A stretch of 64,000 bases of DNA, taken from contig NZ_CAKJTG010000018.1 of NCBI RefSeq assembly GCF_917563885.1, positions 1-64,000 of the forward strand, in the 5' to 3' direction. The stretch is from Pseudoneobacillus rhizosphaerae. GTDB taxonomy: Bacteria > Bacillota > Bacilli > Bacillales > Cytobacillaceae. The notes below the pieces were generated by a model. It was given only the letters and a program-made list of their open reading frames with translations. It did not search any database and was not told the DNA's origin. The translations under genes were made by a program, and so were the position numbers. Below, piece after piece: positions 53,326 through 61,884 of the stretch. Every line of letters starts with the position of its first letter. Position 1 is the stretch's first letter.

Positions 53326-54171
53326 TTATTCAGCTATAAAACTAAAGGTTGGCATCGGCTTGATTGGCCCTTTTTTTAGCGAATCCTTTAATAATAATAT
53401 TTCAGATTTAATTAGAGTATGTAATTTAATTGGCATATGATCAATATTATTAAGCTCATTTTGATAATCAGTTAAAGTTTGTTTTACTTCCCATTCTCCA
53501 TCCTGTAGATTCGAGGAGTAAATTGAAGTCTCGTCAACAATATTCCATCCCGCTTCCTGAGAAATCTCCAGAAGATCCATTGGAGTGAACAAAGTTCTCA
53601 CATTTGAGTTACTATTCTGCTTAAAACACTCATATTGCGCTTGGATGAGTACTGATAAAAAATGTGGTAATTGTTGGTCTGACTGGATTCTAATATCCCA
53701 TTCCGCAAAACATAAGGTTTTTCCCCACTTTTTTAATTTCCGAAGTATAGCGAGAAGCTCCTCAGATGAATTTAAGTACCATGAACTATGGGACAAAATA
53801 ACATAATCAAAATATCCTTCTGAATAATTCACTTCTGTAGATTGAATATCAATTTCAAAATCTACTTTTATTCGATGACCTAACTCTGATTTTTTTAAAA
53901 AGTCAATGGAGTCACCTATTGTTATTGGACTACCATATTCAGGGGTTGCTATATCTATCCCTTGAACAAAGCCCTTTTCTCCAACTAAGTATGCTAACAC
54001 TGCCGTTGTGTCACCTTGTCCACAGCCTATTTCTAATACTTTACTTCCTTCCTTAATCCCCCAAAATTCAGCTAATTTCATCCTATGTTCTGTTTGTATT
54101 CTCTGAATATTAGGAACTAAACTATTAGTTGCCATACAGGTAACAATATAATCTATAACATTATTATTCAT
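53326..54171 (-). CDS. class I SAM-dependent methyltransferase
   Basis: 281-residue soluble methyltransferase. Motif I is VLEIGCGQGDTTAVLAYL (about 43-60), the acidic end of strand 2 is in GIDIATPEYG, and motif IV-like FDYVILSHSSWYL follows. The rest is helical. It is flanked by its own terminator and sits between the lipoprotein gene and efp, part of the block not found at this place in B. subtilis. Substrate unknown; there is no operon link. Confidence 0.8.
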   Translation of the reverse strand: MNNNVIDYIVTCMATNSLVPNIQRIQTEHRMKLAEFWGIKEGSKVLEIGCGQGDTTAVLAYLVGEKGFVQGIDIATPEYGSPITIGDSIDFLKKSELGHRIKVDFEIDIQSTEVNYSEGYFDYVILSHSSWYLNSSEELLAILRKLKKWGKTLCFAEWDIRIQSDQQLPHFLSVLIQAQYECFKQNSNSNVRTLFTPMDLLEISQEAGWNIVDETSIYSSNLQDGEWEVKQTLTDYQNELNNIDHMPIKLHTLIKSEILLLKDSLKKGPIKPMPTFSFIAE

Positions 54172-54286
54172 ATCTTCACTCCCAGTAATAATCGCTCAAT
54201 CATTAATTCTATATTTAAAACAAAACTCCTTTATAGTGTGCAAGTTGAATCGCTAATTATAATTGAAAATGAGAAGAAATATAATT

Positions 54287-54320
54287 AAAAGGACGAAATC
54301 AATAAGATTTCGTCCTTTTG
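54287..54320 (-). terminator. terminator after efp
   Basis: AAAAGGACGAAATC and GATTTCGTCCTTTT form a 14-bp perfect stem with a 5-base loop and a T-run on the minus strand, 13 bases past efp. Confidence 0.9.
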
Positions 54321-54332
54321 AATTTCTACTTA

Positions 54333-54896
54333 TTATGCACGAGAAACGTAACTAGATTCAGTAGTATTGATAATTAATTTGTCTCCAGCATTAATGAAGA
54401 AAGGAACTTGAACGGATAATCCTGTCTCAAGAATCGCAGGCTTAGTGCCACCGGAAGCAGTATCTCCTTTAATACCTGGTTCAGTATCAGTTACTTCTAA
54501 TACAACTGTGTTCGGAAGTTCAACACCAAGTGATTCACCATGATATAACATAATGTGTACTTCCATGTTTTCTTTTAAAAACTTCAATTCGTATTCAATA
54601 GCAGATGCTGGAAGTTCGATTTGTTCATAAGATTCTTGATCCATGAAAATGTGTTGATCTCCACTAGCATATAAATACTGCATTTTACGATTATCAATTT
54701 GTGCTTTAGCTACTTTTTCACCAGCACGAAATGTTTTCTCTTGAACAGCACCAGTGCGAAGATTACGAAGCTTAGAACGTACAAATGCAGCTCCTTTACC
54801 TGGTTTTACATGTTGGAAATCCATAACGCGCCATATGCCGTTATCTACTTCAATGGTTAATCCAGTACGAAAATCGTTTACAGATGTCATGCTCAT
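54333..54896 (-). CDS. efp: elongation factor P
   Basis: 187-residue three-domain translation factor that rescues ribosomes at polyproline stretches. The N-terminal KOW-like domain contains [24 protein letters not shown], the Lys-loop region (PGKG), followed by two OB domains ([35 protein letters not shown]). AGGAGG lies 10 bases before the first ATG. It follows papA by 25 bases. In B. subtilis yqhV and spoIIIAA come next; here they are displaced. Confidence 0.97.
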   Translation of the reverse strand: MSMTSVNDFRTGLTIEVDNGIWRVMDFQHVKPGKGAAFVRSKLRNLRTGAVQEKTFRAGEKVAKAQIDNRKMQYLYASGDQHIFMDQESYEQIELPASAIEYELKFLKENMEVHIMLYHGESLGVELPNTVVLEVTDTEPGIKGDTASGGTKPAILETGLSVQVPFFINAGDKLIINTTESSYVSRA

Positions 54897-54921
54897 ACTA
54901 ATAGTTCCTCCTAGATAGTCA

Positions 54922-55983
54922 TTACAGAATAATGAGCTCTTTTGTTGAATGAGTTAAAGTTTCGTTTCCAGTTTCAGTGATTTGAGTATCATCCTCTATA
55001 CGGACTCCACCTAAACCAGGGATGTAAATACCAGGTTCAACAGTTACAAGCATTCCTGGTTCAAGAATAATATCAGATTTTGAAGATAACGCAGGTCCCT
55101 CATGAACTTCAAGACCAATTCCATGTCCTGTAGAATGTCCAAAGTATTCCCCGTACCCTTTTTCTGTAATATAGTCTCTCGTTAATGCATCTGCCTCTTT
55201 ACCAGTCATTCCAGGTTTAATTCCAGCCATACCTCTTAATTGTGCTTCTAATACAACATCATAGATTTCTTTTAATTTTGCACTTGGTTCTCCGACTGCG
55301 ACAGTACGAGTTATATCTGAAATGAAACCTTTATAATAGGCACCGAAATCTAGTGTAACTAACTCTCCATTTCCAATCAATTTATCACTTGCAACTCCAT
55401 GTGGAAGAGCCCCACGATAACCTGAAGCAACAATAATATCAAATGAAGATGAAGTAGCACCTGCTTTTCTCATAAAGAACTCTAATTCATTTGAGACCTC
55501 AAGCTCTGTTTTACCAGGACGGATGAAGTCTAAAATGTGTTTAAATGCAGCATCAGCTATATCTGCTGCTTCCTTTAATATCTTAATCTCTGAAGGGGTC
55601 TTAATCAAGCGTAACTTTTCAATCACACCTGATACTGGAACTAATTCTCCCTCTACAGCTTTTTCATATGAACGATACGTTCCAAATGTTACATGATCTT
55701 GCTCAAACCCAAGCTTGTTAATGCCCAATTTCTTCGCTTGTGCTGCAACCTCTTCAATAATAGTTCCAGTATGTTGAACAATTTCAAACCCTTCACATTG
55801 GTTAGACGCTTGTTCTACATAACGGAAATCGGTAATAAAAAGCGCCTTATCGCTGCTAATCAAAACTACACCTGACGAGCCTGTAAAATTGGATATGTAT
55901 CGACGGTTAAAGTTACTTGCTATTAGAAGCCCATCAATATTTAATTTCTCAAAACTATTTCTTAATTTTTCTAATTTCTCCAT
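54922..55983 (-). CDS. papA: Xaa-Pro peptidase (YqhT/PapA-like)
   Basis: M24 metallopeptidase of 353 residues with an N-terminal creatinase-like domain ([18 protein letters not shown]) and a pita-bread catalytic domain. Metal ligands are visible as [17 protein letters not shown] (two Asp), [15 protein letters not shown] (His), [11 protein letters not shown] (Glu) and GVRIEDD (Glu). Cleaves X-Pro bonds from peptides. The start is 3 bases after aroQ, so the genes are co-translated, followed by efp; the set suggests proline-related translation and peptide turnover. Confidence 0.95.
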   Translation of the reverse strand: MEKLEKLRNSFEKLNIDGLLIASNFNRRYISNFTGSSGVVLISSDKALFITDFRYVEQASNQCEGFEIVQHTGTIIEEVAAQAKKLGINKLGFEQDHVTFGTYRSYEKAVEGELVPVSGVIEKLRLIKTPSEIKILKEAADIADAAFKHILDFIRPGKTELEVSNELEFFMRKAGATSSSFDIIVASGYRGALPHGVASDKLIGNGELVTLDFGAYYKGFISDITRTVAVGEPSAKLKEIYDVVLEAQLRGMAGIKPGMTGKEADALTRDYITEKGYGEYFGHSTGHGIGLEVHEGPALSSKSDIILEPGMLVTVEPGIYIPGLGGVRIEDDTQITETGNETLTHSTKELIIL

Positions 55984-55986
55984 GAT

Positions 55987-56433
55987 TTATCCCCTCTCCA
56001 AACTTAACTGATTTAGAGCTATTAATGCTAGCTCATATCCTTTTACCCCAAAACCAATGATTTGTCCCGCAGTGACAGGTGCTGTCACTGATACATGCCG
56101 AAAGGATTCACGGGCATGGATATTTGATATATGTATTTCGATAACCGGTATGTTAATCCCTGCAATTGCATCCCGAATTCCATAGCTATAGTGGGTATAC
56201 GCCCCAGGATTAATAATTATACCTGAATATCCTTGAAAAAAAGCTTCATGAATTTGATCAATAAGATCTCCTTCATGATTAGATTGGTAACAAAATACCT
56301 CCCAACCTAAATTACCACCTAACGTTGTAACCATTTCTTCAACATCTTTTAATCTGTCTCCCCCATAAATTCCAGGTTCGCGTGTCCCAAGTAAATTTAA
56401 ATTAGGGCCATTTAATAAGAGAACTTTTTTCAT
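55987..56433 (-). CDS. aroQ: 3-dehydroquinate dehydratase, type II
   Basis: 148-residue dodecameric enzyme of the shikimate pathway, converting 3-dehydroquinate to 3-dehydroshikimate. All signature segments are present: GPNLNLLGTREPGIYG with the catalytic Tyr, YQSNHEGDLID, INPGAYTHYSYGIRDAI, EIHISNIHARESFRHVS with His. Starts 3 bases before papA in the order aroQ-papA-efp (yqhS-yqhT-efp in B. subtilis). Confidence 0.97.
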   Translation of the reverse strand: MKKVLLLNGPNLNLLGTREPGIYGGDRLKDVEEMVTTLGGNLGWEVFCYQSNHEGDLIDQIHEAFFQGYSGIIINPGAYTHYSYGIRDAIAGINIPVIEIHISNIHARESFRHVSVTAPVTAGQIIGFGVKGYELALIALNQLSLERG

Positions 56434-56526
56434 GCTAACCCCTCACGACAAGTCTTTAGCATTCTACTATAAAAAAGAATGTCCATAAGACATTCTAACA
56501 CAAATTATTTCTAAAGGACTACCATC

Positions 56527-57048
56527 CTACGTGCTTCGAACTTCTTTTTGTTTCGAATCTTTCGATTTTTGGATTTCACTTTCTTCGTATGAGATAGAAA
56601 AACCAATAAATACCCCATATAAAACGTAAAAACAAATGGAGGTTACAATCGTATTTCTACTTAATTCTTTAAATGGATCTATCCCAGGAAAAATAGGATT
56701 TAACACAAAGAAAACTATTAAAAATAAAGCAAGACCATATCCTATTCCAATATACATTCGATTAAATTTTCTAAGAGTAAAGTAATATATTAATGCTACA
56801 CCAATTGATAGCATACCAATAATAATAATACTAATTATTGTTCCTAGCCAGCCTACTTTCCAATCCCCTATTGTCCAAGGTTCAAGTATCACATTAGGTC
56901 GTATTTCAGTAAATTTAAACACATAAGCTAAATAAGCAATTGAACTCCAAAATATCCCACCAAACAATCCAGTAATTACTGACAAACCCAATAATGACAT
57001 TGGTTTCTCATGGTGCTCTTGTTCTAATTTATTGTTTTCTTCCACCAT
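56527..57048 (-). CDS. yqhR: YqhR-like membrane protein
   Basis: 173-residue membrane protein with four hydrophobic helices (about 18-38, 65-90, 100-118, 135-158) and a charged C-terminal tail. The motif HEKPMSLLGLSVITGLFGGIFWSSIAYL and FNPIFPGIDPF-like NPIFPGIDPFKEL fit the YqhR family. GGAGGTGTAAAT precedes the ATG. In B. subtilis it lies between yqhQ and yqhS; here the yqhQ gene is missing and yqhP follows across a 306-base gap. Function unknown. Confidence 0.85.
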   Translation of the reverse strand: MVEENNKLEQEHHEKPMSLLGLSVITGLFGGIFWSSIAYLAYVFKFTEIRPNVILEPWTIGDWKVGWLGTIISIIIIGMLSIGVALIYYFTLRKFNRMYIGIGYGLALFLIVFFVLNPIFPGIDPFKELSRNTIVTSICFYVLYGVFIGFSISYEESEIQKSKDSKQKEVRST

Positions 57049-57354
57049 ATTTACACCTCCAAATTATACCTAAACACTCATTTCCTTTTAAAATAAAAGC
57101 ATAATAAAAGGGTTGCTTTTCATATTATTTGCATTAAATGTGAATTTATTTATAAAAAACATTCAGTATATAATTTCTATCGATATTTCTAGAGGGTTTT
57201 CATCGCTTTGGGTAGAATATAACTATACACAGTCCAGTATGTGAATAGCTGTTTCAATCACTAAGTCCTAAGCATAAAATGAAACAAGAATTCATCTATA
57301 AATTGTTTAAAACTCATTAAAATTGTTTATGATGCTCTTAGGGAGGTGGCGTTC
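57049..57354. other. 306-base intergenic gap between yqhR and yqhP
   Basis: No open frame with a ribosome binding site and no clear stem-loop. It separates two divergent genes, so it should hold both promoters. The plus-strand TTGTTT and TATGAT ahead of yqhP are spaced 19 bases and not convincing. In B. subtilis the yqhQ gene would be near here, but none of its coding is visible. Confidence 0.4.
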
Positions 57355-57720
57355 TTGAAAAATCGGATTTCATCTATTTTCGTAATAAGTATTATCATTT
57401 TTGCATTAATTGGAATCGGTAGTAGCTTAATTGAAAATCCTGCCGCTCTTTTTAAAAGAATAGCTATCATGATTTTGGTCGGGTTAACCATATACTTTCT
57501 ATTTAATCGATTTTATAAACCAAGTCCTGAAAGAAAAGAACAAAAGGCTTTTCTCAGAGCTGCAAAGCGAACGAAGAAAAAAATTCATCGAAAAAAACCA
57601 GTTGAGGGCACTCGAACACAGCCTCTTACCAAATTGACTAGTATTCGAAAAAAATCCTCTGCTCATTTAACCGTGATTGAAGGTAAAAAAAGCAAAAAGA
57701 AAAATCGAGCTTCGTTTTAA
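57355..57720 (+). CDS. yqhP: SA1362-family protein YqhP
   Basis: 121-residue protein with two hydrophobic helices (about 7-27 and 34-53, SSIFVISIIIFALIGIGSSL and IAIMILVGLTIYFLFNRF) and a very basic tail (RKEQKAFLRAAKRTKKKIHRKK and KKSKKKNRASF). A GTG at 57346 is in frame, but GGGAGGT 8 bases before the TTG at 57355 favours that start. Position fits yqhP. The tail could contact nucleic acid or membrane; function unknown. Confidence 0.82.
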   Translation: MKNRISSIFVISIIIFALIGIGSSLIENPAALFKRIAIMILVGLTIYFLFNRFYKPSPERKEQKAFLRAAKRTKKKIHRKKPVEGTRTQPLTKLTSIRKKSSAHLTVIEGKKSKKKNRASF

Positions 57721-57735
57721 GATGCTCGATTTTTT
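57700..57735 (+). terminator. terminator of yqhP
   Basis: AAAAATCGAGC (57700-57710) and GCTCGATTTTTT (57724-57735) form a 10-11-bp stem containing the yqhP stop in its loop. It also faces the PhnA-like gene end on the other strand. Confidence 0.8.
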
Positions 57736-57748
57736 ACGTATGGCACTA

Positions 57749-58084
57749 TTATATTTTTTTTACAAATTCAGATTTTAAACTCATAGCTCCAAAACCATCA
57801 ATTTTGCAATCAATATTATGGTCACCATCAACTAATCGTATATTTTTTACTTTAGTTCCGACTTTTAAAACTGAGGAACTACCTTTAACTTTAAGATCTT
57901 TGATGACTGTAACAGAATCTCCATCATTCAAAATATTTCCATTAGCATCTTTAATAATCTTTTGGTCATCATTATTTTCTGTTTCTAAATTCCACTCATG
58001 TCCACATTCTGGACAAACAAAATTAGTTCCATCCTCGTAAGTATATTCTGAATTACATTCTGGACAATTTGGTAAATTTGACAT
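57749..58084 (-). CDS. PhnA/YjdM-type zinc ribbon protein
   Basis: 111-residue protein: an N-terminal zinc ribbon [28 protein letters not shown] (two CxxC pairs), and a C-terminal beta domain ([40 protein letters not shown]) that is the PhnA/YjdM family hallmark. Often annotated alkylphosphonate utilisation, but the name is historical and the biochemical role unclear. GGGAGG lies 9 bases before the ATG. Not part of the B. subtilis yqh order. Confidence 0.88.
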   Translation of the reverse strand: MSNLPNCPECNSEYTYEDGTNFVCPECGHEWNLETENNDDQKIIKDANGNILNDGDSVTVIKDLKVKGSSSVLKVGTKVKNIRLVDGDHNIDCKIDGFGAMSLKSEFVKKI

Positions 58085-58232
58085 TATGTATTTCCTCCCA
58101 TCTCACTATTCTTATATAGTGTCATAGTCTTCATCTATTGACAACTTATTTGAATGTTCACTTGTTCCCATTGATGATAATGAATTTTGTTGTTAACTTC
58201 AAAATTTCTCACTAACTCTGTTTTATATAAAT

Positions 58233-58273
58233 AAAAACATCAATTCTCTCCACTGCCGAAAATTGATGTTTTT
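58233..58273 (-). terminator. terminator after yqhO
   Basis: AAAAACATCAATT (58233-58245) and AATTGATGTTTTT (58261-58273) form a 13-bp perfect stem with a 15-base loop, 25 bases past yqhO. Confidence 0.8.
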
Positions 58274-58298
58274 AGCTGAGTAATTTTTAGAAAATTAT

Positions 58299-59186
58299 TT
58301 AATAACACCATTTTTTAAAAAATTCATTTGCAGATTGTACTCCTACTTGAAACAATGCCTGTTTTCGTTCGTCTGACAAATCAAATTCTGTTGACAGAAC
58401 ACCTTCGGTTGGAATAAAAATGATATTCTTTTCATGCTTTCGTGAAATATATCTAGAATCATGAGCATCCTTCATCGTTTCAAATAAAGCTTCAAACATT
58501 TGAATGGCATTGTTTATGTTATTTTTTGGCGGTTGATTTGAACCATTAGTAGTTAATTTTATTCCAAGAACTGGCCTCACCTTTTTCACGTTTTCCTGGT
58601 CAAATAACCACATTGGAAAATTGCTCAAAACGCCTCCATCCACCACAACATTACATCCATCCACAGATTTTATTTTTACTGGCTCAAAAAAGTAAGGTAT
58701 ACTGCAGCTCATTCTAATTGCCTTGGCAATTGAAAATGAACCTATTGGAATACCGTAATTCGGTAAATCATTAGGTATGACAACTAATCGCCCATTTGTT
58801 AAGTCTGACGCTATCACTCTAAGTTTATTGGGTGGCAGATCCGCAAAAGTCCTTAACCCTTTTAAAGCTAGTTTTTCTGCAATCCATCCTTCAAGTACAT
58901 TTCCTTTGTATAAACCAAGTCGCCAGTAAAGGAGAATCCACTTTCCGAATGGCGCTGGAAGAAAAGTTTTTCTAGGATCAAGAAAGTCCTTTAAGTTAAT
59001 TTCGTCCATCATTTTAAAAATTTCATCACTAGAGTAGCCAGCAGCAACTAGTGACGCAATAATTGAACCCGCACTAGTCCCTGCTACTCTTTTAAACGAA
59101 AATCCCTTTTCTTCAATGGCCTTTACGGCTCCTATTATTGCAATACCTTTTACTCCTCCACCAGAAAAAACGCCATCTATCTCCAT
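58299..59186 (-). CDS. yqhO: patatin-like phospholipase YqhO
   Basis: 295-residue patatin-family hydrolase. The oxyanion Gly loop is FSGGGVKGIAIIGAV (about 7-21), the nucleophile motif is GTSAG (about 36-40), and the dyad Asp is in VVDGGVLSNFP. Soluble, no signal peptide. Expected lipid acyl-hydrolase activity. It matches yqhO by position, beyond yqhP. The ATG is preceded by GAGGGGAG. Confidence 0.9.
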   Translation of the reverse strand: MEIDGVFSGGGVKGIAIIGAVKAIEEKGFSFKRVAGTSAGSIIASLVAAGYSSDEIFKMMDEINLKDFLDPRKTFLPAPFGKWILLYWRLGLYKGNVLEGWIAEKLALKGLRTFADLPPNKLRVIASDLTNGRLVVIPNDLPNYGIPIGSFSIAKAIRMSCSIPYFFEPVKIKSVDGCNVVVDGGVLSNFPMWLFDQENVKKVRPVLGIKLTTNGSNQPPKNNINNAIQMFEALFETMKDAHDSRYISRKHEKNIIFIPTEGVLSTEFDLSDERKQALFQVGVQSANEFFKKWCY

Positions 59187-59336
59187 CGGGTGCCACTCCC
59201 CTCGATGTTCTCATTGATACATCTTTAAGCGGCAACCTGATAAAATAGTACGGCGTACAGGCTAAATATTTTTTTATCTGAAATATTGGCCTTCAGATTT
59301 TGGAAAATAGGCTTGGTATGGACATTAAAATAAAAC

Positions 59337-59990
59337 TCAATCTTGGTAACTTTGAATCATATTAGCCATATGAGCATAAGAACCACCTGCACAGACTGCA
59401 GAGGTTACCATTATGGCTTCAGCAAGTTCTTCCCTAGTTACACCTAGTTTTTCTGCCTTTTTTGTATGAACATCAATACAATATGGACATTGAGTAGCGT
59501 TTGCAACTGCTACAGCAATAATTTCTTTGAATTTTGCAGTTAGTTTACCTGCTTCGGTTGCTGCAGCACTGAAGGCTTGATAACCTTTAAAACCATCTGG
59601 TGCAAATTTGCCTAAGTGACCTAAATTTTTTAAGTTGGAACGAGCATAGAGTACATCTGATGCATCTTGAGCCAAAGCATTATGGACATGGGTACTATGA
59701 GTAACGGTACCGCCAGCTTCAATTGCTGCAGTTACAAATACAGCTTCAGCTAATTCTTCCAAAGTAGCTCCTGCTTTTTTCGCATGTTTGGTATGAGCAT
59801 TAATACAGTAAGGACATTGCGTTACATGAGTAATTGCGACCGCAATAATTTCTTTTTCTTTTTTCGATAATGCACCATCTTTAAAAACAGCAACATTAAA
59901 ATCATTAAATGCTTTTAATTGTTCTGGTGCAAGAGCTTTTAATTGAGTTAATTTTTGAGTATTTTCTTCTGCATATAGATTTGATGACAT
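59337..59990 (-). CDS. tandem AhpD-like (carboxymuconolactone decarboxylase family) protein
   Basis: 217-residue protein with two copies of the AhpD/CMD fold. Each has a CxxC-x3-H motif: CPYCINAH at Cys59-His66 and CPYCIDVH at Cys168-His175. These are AhpD-type thiol peroxidase-reductase sites, so it should reduce peroxides or act with a peroxiredoxin. Both halves are about 85 residues with repeats EIIAVA.xxxTQCPYC and EELAEA.xVTxA. Duplication within one gene is a known form. Single-gene unit. Confidence 0.88.
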   Translation of the reverse strand: MSSNLYAEENTQKLTQLKALAPEQLKAFNDFNVAVFKDGALSKKEKEIIAVAITHVTQCPYCINAHTKHAKKAGATLEELAEAVFVTAAIEAGGTVTHSTHVHNALAQDASDVLYARSNLKNLGHLGKFAPDGFKGYQAFSAAATEAGKLTAKFKEIIAVAVANATQCPYCIDVHTKKAEKLGVTREELAEAIMVTSAVCAGGSYAHMANMIQSYQD

Positions 59991-60034
59991 TTTTCAAACC
60001 CCCTTCTATTTTATTTAGATTATCCATAAATCAA

Positions 60035-60076
60035 TAAAAAAGGAGGGAGACTCAAAATAAGTCTCTCTCCTTTTCC
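60035..60076 (-). terminator. terminator after nrdJ
   Basis: AAAAGGAGGGAGACT and AGTCTCTCTCCTTTT form a 15-bp stem with one wobble and an 8-base loop, 70 bases past the nrdJ stop. Confidence 0.8.
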
Positions 60077-60147
60077 CTAAAAAATTTTATGAAACAAAAG
60101 AAGTGCCTTACCACATAATATTGTAATTACTCCTACTATCTATACAT

Positions 60148-61884
60148 TTATAGACCACACTTTAATTGAGCATTACAATTTGTACATGTGTTACAGCCAC
60201 CGATTTCTTTAACCTTCCCCTTCCTACAAACAGGACAAGTGTTTCCAACTTCTGAACCAATTGTAACATCAGTTGAACGTAGTGGAGTAATAGTATCTAC
60301 AAGGACAACATGTTGTTTGTGTCTATCTCTAGTAAAAGTATCGTTTGTACTATTTTCTTCTGCTTTTAGAGTTAATACCTGTGAATCACGGGAACCGTCA
60401 ACATACACAGTTCCACCTTTAGCTCCTCCTCGATATAAGCGCTCATATACTTGTTCAACTTGCTCGACGCTATATCCTTTTGGTGCGTTTACCGTTTTAC
60501 TAATGGAGCTATCGATCCAACGCTGGATTACGCATTGCACATCGGCATGTGCTTCAGGGGCTAACTCCATAGCTGATACAAACCAGCGCGGAAGATTGTT
60601 TTCATCTGCTTCTGGATTACGATCTAAATATTCCTGAACGATGTCTGCTTTTACTTCAATAAACTTACCTAAACGTCCACTTCTGAAATAGGAGAAGGAG
60701 AAGTATGGTTCTAATCCTGTGGAAACGCCAACCATTGTTCCAGTAGAACCCGTCGGAGCAACAGTTAGTAAATGTGAATTACGGATTCCGTATTCTAATA
60801 TATCTTGGCGAACGTGTTCGGGCATCTTTTGCATGAACCCTGTTTCGATAAAAGCATTTCGAAGGCGATTTGTATCTTCTTCTGTCTCACCAACAAGATA
60901 TGGAAAGCTTCCTTTTTCTTTTGCTAATTCAACACTTTGTTCATATGCAGTAGTTGCAATCGTTTCAAACACTTTGTCGATTAAAATGTTGCCCTTCTCA
61001 GAGCCGTATTCTGTTTCACAGTAAATGAGTAAATCATGTAGACCCATAACGCCTAAACCGACACGACGCTCACTTAAAGCCTGTTTTTTGTTCTCTTCAA
61101 GGAAATATGGAGTAGCATCAATTACATTGTCTTGAAGTCTAACTCCTACCGCTACGGTTTGTTTTAGTTTTTCAAAATCTACCGTTTTGGTATCTTTATC
61201 GGCCATTTCTGCTAGGTTTACTGCTGCTAAGTTGCAGACTGAGTATGGTGCGAGAGGTTGCTCCCCACACGGGTTGGTTGCAACCACCTTTTGTCCGTAT
61301 GCTTTCGCATTCGTCATATCGTTGGCATTATCAATAAAAAAGATCCCTGGCTCGGCTGAATAAGTCGCACATATATTGATGAGGTTCCAAAGCTCTTTCG
61401 CTTCAATTTTTCTGTAAGTTCGAACCTTATAGCCAAGCTTTTCCCATTCACGAACGTCACCAACTTTGTGCCATTCTTCGTTGTAAACTTTCATTCCTTC
61501 TGCATCATAGCTTTCAACGTCTGGGAAACGTAATTCATAGTTCTCACCATTTTCAACTGCGTCCATAAAATCTTTTGTTAAGCAGACTGAGATATTCGCT
61601 CCAGTAAGAAACTCTGAATTATGAACACTATAGGTTCCGCCCGTAATTAATTTATCTTCTGCTTCAGCAATAATATTTTCGTTAAAACCATCATACCCAG
61701 GAACGTTTTTGAAATTTAAAATACCTTGATACATAGCTATTTCTTGCTCTTTTAAAGGAGTGAATTTTAGCTTATCCTTCGCAAGCTTCTTAATCGTTTC
61801 ATCATTTGTTGTTTCAATTAAGAAACGTAAAATACGTGGGTTTTGCATTTTTGAAATGATGAATTCAATGATGTCTGGATGCCA
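60148..61884 (-). CDS. nrdJ: nrdJ exon 3: B12-dependent ribonucleotide reductase, C-terminal part
   Basis: 578 residues from TGG (WHPDIIEFIISKMQNPRIL) to the C-terminus. Active-site landmarks include NPCGEQPLAPYSVCN (class II Cys loop), GVMGLHDLLIYCE, TGSTGTMVGVSTGLEPY, and the C-terminal zinc-like CPVCRKGK...CNTCTNC. Upstream sequence is intron: reading back from TGG gives AACG, ending in the omega G. Joined in frame to exon 2 (RGAQMIMLAD). The enzyme is adenosylcobalamin-dependent and oxygen-tolerant, making dNTP precursors. Length of all exons, at least 793 residues, is normal for NrdJ. Confidence 0.95.
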   Translation of the reverse strand, partial: WHPDIIEFIISKMQNPRILRFLIETTNDETIKKLAKDKLKFTPLKEQEIAMYQGILNFKNVPGYDGFNENIIAEAEDKLITGGTYSVHNSEFLTGANISVCLTKDFMDAVENGENYELRFPDVESYDAEGMKVYNEEWHKVGDVREWEKLGYKVRTYRKIEAKELWNLINICATYSAEPGIFFIDNANDMTNAKAYGQKVVATNPCGEQPLAPYSVCNLAAVNLAEMADKDTKTVDFEKLKQTVAVGVRLQDNVIDATPYFLEENKKQALSERRVGLGVMGLHDLLIYCETEYGSEKGNILIDKVFETIATTAYEQSVELAKEKGSFPYLVGETEEDTNRLRNAFIETGFMQKMPEHVRQDILEYGIRNSHLLTVAPTGSTGTMVGVSTGLEPYFSFSYFRSGRLGKFIEVKADIVQEYLDRNPEADENNLPRWFVSAMELAPEAHADVQCVIQRWIDSSISKTVNAPKGYSVEQVEQVYERLYRGGAKGGTVYVDGSRDSQVLTLKAEENSTNDTFTRDRHKQHVVLVDTITPLRSTDVTIGSEVGNTCPVCRKGKVKEIGGCNTCTNCNAQLKCGL

